Source: JBGOUP01 sp041477655 (lineage in GTDB: Bacteria > Patescibacteriota > UBA1384 > 2-12-FULL-50-11). Taken from it: a stretch of 19,826 nucleotides of DNA. The notes beneath the pieces were generated by a model that made no database searches, was not told where the DNA came from, and saw only the letters and a program-made list of their open reading frames with translations. Within the stretch, counting starts at the first letter, position 1, and each line of letters begins with the position of its first letter. Made by a program: the position numbers and the translations under genes. The stretch is from positions 1 to 19,826 of the forward strand of contig JBGOUP010000016.1 of the NCBI GenBank assembly GCA_041477655.1, in the 5' to 3' direction. Of the stretch, positions 16,401 to 19,826 are shown piece by piece.

Positions 16401-17819
16401 TCGGGTTACCGAGACAGCGCCCAGTATAAAATCTCCGACTCGCTCCTAATTAAGGCCGGTATTCTGGTTCCGGCTGATTTCAGTAAAACAATGACCGAAG
16501 GTAGCGAACAACAACGAGCCGAGCTACTGCTCAACCTTGGTTTTACTTATCTCGACAAGGCTCTGCACGATATTGATTCAGGCTACGACGCCGGGACTCT
16601 CAAGAGACTTTTCGCTGGAGAGCTGTCGGCCGCCGATGGCGACAAATTAATCCTGTCAATTATCAATCGTTCCGGTGTCAGTTTCGGCTCGTTCGATACC
16701 GGCTTTGTCAAAAACTTTTACCAATTTATCCGTTCCAGCAATAAAGCCGATTTCTTCACTAACAAAAATTACGATGGTATGTGGTCGTACTTTGACAATT
16801 GGCTGACCGGCCAGTTGCGGATCGGCGGCTTGCCCGATGGTTTAAGTAAATCGGTTTACTTTGCCTCGCAACACAACTGGGATTTCAACGCTGGCGTTAA
16901 GCAGGGCGATCAAGTCATTGTCTCTTCGCTAAGTCAGATCGGTAATCAGTTTTTGGTAGAACGGTTAAGCGGCTGGGGCGATAGCAACTTAAAATTACCG
17001 GCTGGAACGATGTTTCGGGTTTACCAAGCCGTCAAGGCGGTTGGTAGCGCCTCTCAAGCTCTGGCCTTGGCTCATGCTGGTGGTGGCGATGTTGTGGCCG
17101 CTCGGGCTGGTTTGAGCAAGGCTCAAGCTAGCCTGACCGTTCTAGCCATCACTATCGCTCTGAACGCCTGCGCCGCCTGCCAGCAGTTCTTTTCCTCAAT
17201 TGACCAAGCCATAGCCGCTCCGCCCGGCTTTACTAACATGCTAGTGGCTGGAGCCATTGCCGCTGCTTTTGGCCTGGGACCGGCCGGCCTGATTGCCGCC
17301 GCCGCCTACTTCTTTATCGGCGTCTCATCGGTCAGCTACGAGTGCCCAATTCCGCCTCCCGATAACTTTGCCCTAACCACGTTTGACCCGCCCGACGATC
17401 AGTTGCCATACACTTGGGGAGATTATTATAGCCAGCCGGGTGTCTCGCCAATTGGCAAAGATACGCCCTCGCCCGGCCAGAGTCCCTGGGATTGGGTTAA
17501 AAACGACATCAAGTTTGCTGATGCCACCCCTCAACTCTGGCAAGGCTGGGCTCGCTACAACACCGGCCGGTTGCTTGACGCCACTCTCAAGTACGGCCAG
17601 ATGCACCCCGAGGTTAATAAACCCAAACAGATTATTACCTATCGCCAAGCCAACGTTGAGTACTTCACTGCCCAGACCGATCCTTTGGGGCTGATTTCCC
17701 GGATGCTTGATGCCTTTGGCAGTTTTGAGCCAAATAACCCAACTATTGGCTTAGGCTTCAGTCAGACCACCACCAAAACCACCGACTGGGTCCACGTATC
17801 GTTTGGAGGCTTATTCTAA
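13458..17819 (+). CDS. Giant exported helical-repeat protein with M15-peptidase-like motifs at both ends
   Basis: A 1453-residue protein starting with ATGA overlap. Residues 1-35 are a signal peptide ending in AQA-A. Residues 157-166 read STHNRGQAAD, an exact SxHxxGxAxD motif as in M15 (VanX/VanY/endolysin) D,D-peptidases, giving two zinc ligands H159 and D166. The very C-terminus (1443-1449) reads DWVHVSF, like the WxHVS strand that carries the third ligand (H1446) in M15 enzymes; the usual catalytic Glu three before is Asp here. Between them lies a long helical region with a recurring L-P-x-G-[ST] motif (297, 325, 388, 713, 1180) and, near 1225-1310, two hydrophobic Ala/Gly-rich segments that may be membrane helices. 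It lies in the T4SS operon between two wall enzymes, so a surface or wall-spanning role is likely. Enzyme activity is inferred only. Confidence 0.65.
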   Translation: MNIKRPDLFGFAIFFAVQPILLAGLILAPAKSAQAADPTTNQTVSDSLPDGGETDDVPSDANLPSLQIDNMQKLAWLYADDSRLEIAPQDRNKLTDYKVDTRVTDYLLYLVTPIEWGGAGFSHIKSQRIFKNYDTNGVGKFDRESASAVEEDSGIISTHNRGQAADISEVGQLTCKVVEHRRIGGHTTHFQAPKPVKVAWQSNEGIARHPTPKGPSLMEISGSMTAENILAMLNQSGEMDAYADFVKGLDLPTILTYVGANIYLKNLGSKEITSDPLSDSLIHLVGGTMLEKYLPDLPQGTIIGQNDDDVRVVLAKAKLEQALNLPPGSLRGYGWNEILKGTGKRTLENALGLPALWLDNHSLEETNKLDTVQAAITYLSRGDDAFNVPSGTLDKFRKNDPDALRLAGVTVLADALKLSADQRKSLEDAARTNKEIALNPNFFDSLPIDREINITDLNNLFSEKPDDQQKLKDSFKQIGLDLLNGALAKATKGQYDGLPQKLIDQLTNTKTIKLGEVKDTLGQNKLAMTTDQNPTANQTNNAALTAIADNINKDLALEGVNTVTTADVDNAVKNKNFDIFKKIGGFEADKTLGWQEGTGLAIISKQKSLNDGLKEMFNNAVGSILDLDPDSRLSLDGDPQANYGLVLIEQRLGMDKNTMNGKADATSLSPSVLSQYFSLHDSRSLADLRTDSGYWNNPDNVKAWESLDDSLSLPHGTIGEYLLGKRDTQSLAKKAASQSFTNLAVSDIWNYFDLQDTFRLNDKEANQLIDTLRNWDASSLDARHQLIDLAAKIAGRSVDSKADFSLDTFVLYAATGDTKQATQVLLKEGLYLFSGVLGLKLDKFDQDKQADLYKKLEKVFSGTASSGDTNAVIDAVLKTTGIPQSEIDDAHSFVKGDYRAALDHWSAAIWTDEANKYLPPDGRLSYQEVRNATYFDDTTAIDTTAYGLYKDARGDIPREVYNGLPDDQKQPLRDQARRKLMSGYRDSAQYKISDSLLIKAGILVPADFSKTMTEGSEQQRAELLLNLGFTYLDKALHDIDSGYDAGTLKRLFAGELSAADGDKLILSIINRSGVSFGSFDTGFVKNFYQFIRSSNKADFFTNKNYDGMWSYFDNWLTGQLRIGGLPDGLSKSVYFASQHNWDFNAGVKQGDQVIVSSLSQIGNQFLVERLSGWGDSNLKLPAGTMFRVYQAVKAVGSASQALALAHAGGGDVVAARAGLSKAQASLTVLAITIALNACAACQQFFSSIDQAIAAPPGFTNMLVAGAIAAAFGLGPAGLIAAAAYFFIGVSSVSYECPIPPPDNFALTTFDPPDDQLPYTWGDYYSQPGVSPIGKDTPSPGQSPWDWVKNDIKFADATPQLWQGWARYNTGRLLDATLKYGQMHPEVNKPKQIITYRQANVEYFTAQTDPLGLISRMLDAFGSFEPNNPTIGLGFSQTTTKTTDWVHVSFGGLF

Positions 17820-17821
17820 TA

Positions 17822-18955
17822 ATGCGACGCCGACCCGGGTTTGTAGGTTTAATAATTATTTTAGTAATAGCTATTGTTATTTTTGCTGTCTCGATAGCCG
17901 CTTTTGGCTATTTTCGAAACGGAATTCTGGATAAAGGCGGCGCCGGTGGCGGAGTTTGCGGCAATATCCCCCAGCCTTATCTTGATTATTTCACTAAGGC
18001 TGGTGCAAAATCTGCCGTCCAGCCCAGCTTTATCGCCGCTATTTTTGTCGGCGAACATCGTAGTGTTAAAGACAGTAGTTATAAAAACTGGCCAGATGCT
18101 AGTGGGCCGTGGGCCAGTTCTCCCCAGGGAGCAAAAGGTCCATTTCAGTTTGAAGTTACGGCTAAGTTAGATATGTGGGCGGCTTATGGTCAAGATGGTG
18201 ACGGCGATGGAGTAAAAGACGTCCAGAATCTCGCCGATGCCAGCTCTGGGGCAGCGAATCTCCTGGCTCATAGTGGTGCTGGTAATAATACTACTGATTT
18301 AGACATACTTATGGATGTCGCCTCTCGTTACAACTCTGGGCGCAATTGGGATGAAGGCCAAAAAATCCCTCTGACCAAAAACTACGTCGAGAACCTGGTG
18401 ATGCCTGCTTTCAAAGCCTTTCAATGTCCGGTCGGTTCGCCAGGTTCGCCCGGTCAGGGCAACGACGGCGTTCCGCTATTTAAGCAAGGTGATCCAAGAT
18501 GGGGTGATCTGATTTACGGGTTTGCACCTCACACTATCAGCGCAGCTGGTTGCGGCCCAACCGCTGCGGCCATGGTTTTAAGCTACGCCGGAGTTAGTGT
18601 TGACCCACCAACTGTCGCTAATTTTTCCTATCAACACGGCGACTATCAAGGCAAGGGTACTTCTTACTCTCTCTTCGATCACCTGACCAAAAACTATAAT
18701 TTGACAGGTCAACGCCTGAAAAGCTGGGATGATGTAACTAAGTATTTACAAAACCACCAACCGGTTGTTGTAGCCGGCAAGGGTAGCGGTCCGTTTACTG
18801 CTAATGGTCACTTTATTGTCCTAACCGGGATCGACAACAACAATCTAGTCAGGATAAATAATCCAGCCAACACCGGCGATGGCCCTTATCCACTCAGCTT
18901 GATTGAGGCGGAAGTTAAGGCCGATAATGGCTTTATGTATTACTTAGGCAAATGA
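17822..18955 (+). CDS. Membrane-anchored lytic transglycosylase plus C39-like cysteine peptidase
   Basis: A 377-residue bifunctional wall enzyme. Residues 7-30 are an N-terminal membrane anchor. About 45-195 is a lytic transglycosylase-like domain: FIAAIFVGEH with candidate catalytic Glu78, GPFQF (106-110, the G-x-x-Q-F landmark), then YGQDGDGDG and NLADASSGAANLLAHSG, as in MltB-type enzymes. After a Gly/Pro/Ser linker, about 218-377 is a Peptidase_C39_2-like domain: GDPRWGD, ISAAGCGPTAAAMVLSYAG with Cys244, NGHFIVLTGID with His330, then RINNPAN where an Asn sits at the usual Asp site. By family knowledge one half cuts glycan strands and the other peptides, as in VirB1-like proteins of Gram-positive conjugation. 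It starts 2 nt after the previous stop. Confidence 0.85.
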   Translation: MRRRPGFVGLIIILVIAIVIFAVSIAAFGYFRNGILDKGGAGGGVCGNIPQPYLDYFTKAGAKSAVQPSFIAAIFVGEHRSVKDSSYKNWPDASGPWASSPQGAKGPFQFEVTAKLDMWAAYGQDGDGDGVKDVQNLADASSGAANLLAHSGAGNNTTDLDILMDVASRYNSGRNWDEGQKIPLTKNYVENLVMPAFKAFQCPVGSPGSPGQGNDGVPLFKQGDPRWGDLIYGFAPHTISAAGCGPTAAAMVLSYAGVSVDPPTVANFSYQHGDYQGKGTSYSLFDHLTKNYNLTGQRLKSWDDVTKYLQNHQPVVVAGKGSGPFTANGHFIVLTGIDNNNLVRINNPANTGDGPYPLSLIEAEVKADNGFMYYLGK

Positions 18956-19560
18956 ACAAAAAAAAGATTATTATTATCGCCTTAATTTCGGTTGCTGTCC
19001 TCGCTTTACTATTTTTTCCGGCCTATAAATTGATCCCCGGCGAATTGACGGTAGAGCTTTCCCCCACTAGTACCATCACTAGTGGCGTCACCTTCTCCTT
19101 GAGTAATGACAATTATCAGCATAGTTATACGCTGCCCCAAACCTTTAACTTGCGTAGCGGCAAATATCAAATTTTCGCTTCCGGTAGTAACTCCAACGTC
19201 TTTAAAGAGAATTTTAAAGTTACCCCCGGTCTGACCACCGTCATCAAAATCTCCCTCCAACTTAACCCCGATTTAGACCTAACTAACGACGACTCAATCA
19301 ACAACCTTAAGCAACCAGACTATCTCAAACTTTTTCCTCACATTGATAAAAACTTTGAAGTTAGAGCCAAGACCAAAGTAGTTAATAATGAAGTTGTGAT
19401 TGAGTTATTAACTATTATCCCCTACGTGGCCGCTGGCCCAGATGATAACGCCCAAACACTTACTGCAAAGAAAAAGAACTACGTTGACGAAGCGAATAAG
19501 TGGATAAAAGCTAACAATATCCCCGCAAGCATCCCCACGACAGTTGATTCGCCTTTTTGA
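18952..19560 (+). CDS. Small membrane-anchored PEGA-like protein
   Basis: A 202-residue protein whose ATG overlaps the upstream TGA (ATGA). A poly-Lys start and residues 5-24 form a membrane anchor. Residues 29-100 read PGELTVELSP, then TLPQTFNLRSGKYQIFASG, resembling a PEGA-type beta domain (surface beta-sandwich, carbohydrate or wall contact in some proteins). Residues 120-200 are a mixed domain ending in ANKWIKANNIPAS. It is the last gene of the operon and its partner function is unknown. No clear terminator hairpin follows; only the run TTTTTCTAGT is seen at 19580-19589. Confidence 0.7.
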   Translation: MNKKKIIIIALISVAVLALLFFPAYKLIPGELTVELSPTSTITSGVTFSLSNDNYQHSYTLPQTFNLRSGKYQIFASGSNSNVFKENFKVTPGLTTVIKISLQLNPDLDLTNDDSINNLKQPDYLKLFPHIDKNFEVRAKTKVVNNEVVIELLTIIPYVAAGPDDNAQTLTAKKKNYVDEANKWIKANNIPASIPTTVDSPF

Positions 19561-19601
19561 TTTCTATAAATCCTACTCAATTTTTCTAGTCGTAGCGGAT
19601 C

Positions 19602-19826
19602 CTAACCTTCCACTGAAACCCGGACTTGCTCTGGGCTAAGTTTTCTTGACAGTAGTTTATTGAAAAAGTCAGCTATTTGCTCGCGCCGAGTATTTACCAC
19701 AAATGCCGATTCTTGATCCGGACAAAAAATATGAAGGCTATGCGATCGGATAGTCACCCGAGCCTCTACTTTGCATAGACGAATAATCTCCTTTCGCATA
19801 ACTTGGGCGGCGTAGGCGGCTCGAAG
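19602..19826 (-). CDS. C-terminal part of a gene cut by the window edge, possibly DciA/DUF721-like
   Basis: The minus-strand frame is open from the right edge to TAG at 19602-19604, giving 74 residues. It reads straight through the internal ATG at 19797-19799, so the real start is outside the window. The order of a basic helix, a short VTIRSHSLHIFC strand, and a helix REQIADFFNKLL recalls the small DUF721/DciA helicase-loader domain, but the match is weak. It converges on the T4SS operon. Confidence 0.45.
   Translation of the reverse strand, partial: LRAAYAAQVMRKEIIRLCKVEARVTIRSHSLHIFCPDQESAFVVNTRREQIADFFNKLLSRKLSPEQVRVSVEG

Noticed and set aside
1..19826. Alternative genetic code (TGA as Gly or Trp)
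   Set aside because: Several genes end at TGA in tight ATGA overlaps with the next start, and no in-frame TGA is needed to keep a gene open.

Overview
The window looks like a chromosomal stretch of a small-genome bacterium, most likely a member of the Candidate Phyla Radiation (Patescibacteria, for example a Saccharibacteria-like or related lineage). This is an inference. It rests on a short valyl-tRNA synthetase without the long C-terminal arm, and on a VirB6-PrgI-VirB4 type IV secretion (T4SS) operon with several cell-wall enzymes of the kind found in single-membrane bacteria. TGA works as a stop here (ATGA stop/start overlaps at 2186, 13458 and 18952), so the TGA=Gly code of Gracilibacteria/SR1 does not apply.

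Layout. 1-2548 (+): valS, then a small membrane-anchored helical protein overlapping it by ATGA. 2542-4338 (-): two diverged tandem paralogues, each an N-terminal membrane anchor plus a BamE/SmpA-like domain. They share a near-identical promoter-proximal leader of about 50 bp. A bidirectional terminator lies at the convergent 2.5 kb junction, and another terminator separates the paralogues. 4454-19560 (+): one long, tightly packed operon. Its order is a VirB6/TrbL-like polytopic protein with a signal peptide; an HELGH putative metalloprotease; two mini-ORFs in a repeat region; PrgI; the VirB4 ATPase; a membrane-anchored NlpC/P60 hydrolase; a 1453-residue exported protein with M15-peptidase-like motifs at its two ends; a bifunctional lytic transglycosylase/C39-like peptidase; and a small membrane-anchored PEGA-like protein. 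The right edge cuts a minus-strand gene, possibly DciA/DUF721-like.

How the genes work together. VirB4 would energise, and VirB6 and PrgI would form, an inner-membrane secretion channel. The NlpC/P60, transglycosylase/C39 and possibly M15-like proteins could open or remodel peptidoglycan around it, or act on a neighbouring cell. No VirD4 coupling protein, VirB11 or relaxase is seen in the window, so the role (conjugation, DNA uptake or protein delivery) cannot be fixed from here.

Most unusual region: 8797-9131. The start of prgI is present three times in tandem. The two upstream copies are mini-ORFs that keep the peptide MEAKVPxRI although nearly every third codon position differs. They are joined by a 30-33 nt palindromic element that reads in frame. 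Just upstream, the HELGH gene appears to have a one-base frame break at an A6 run. The -1 frame beyond it encodes a convincing transmembrane tail whose TAG stop overlaps the first mini-ORF start.
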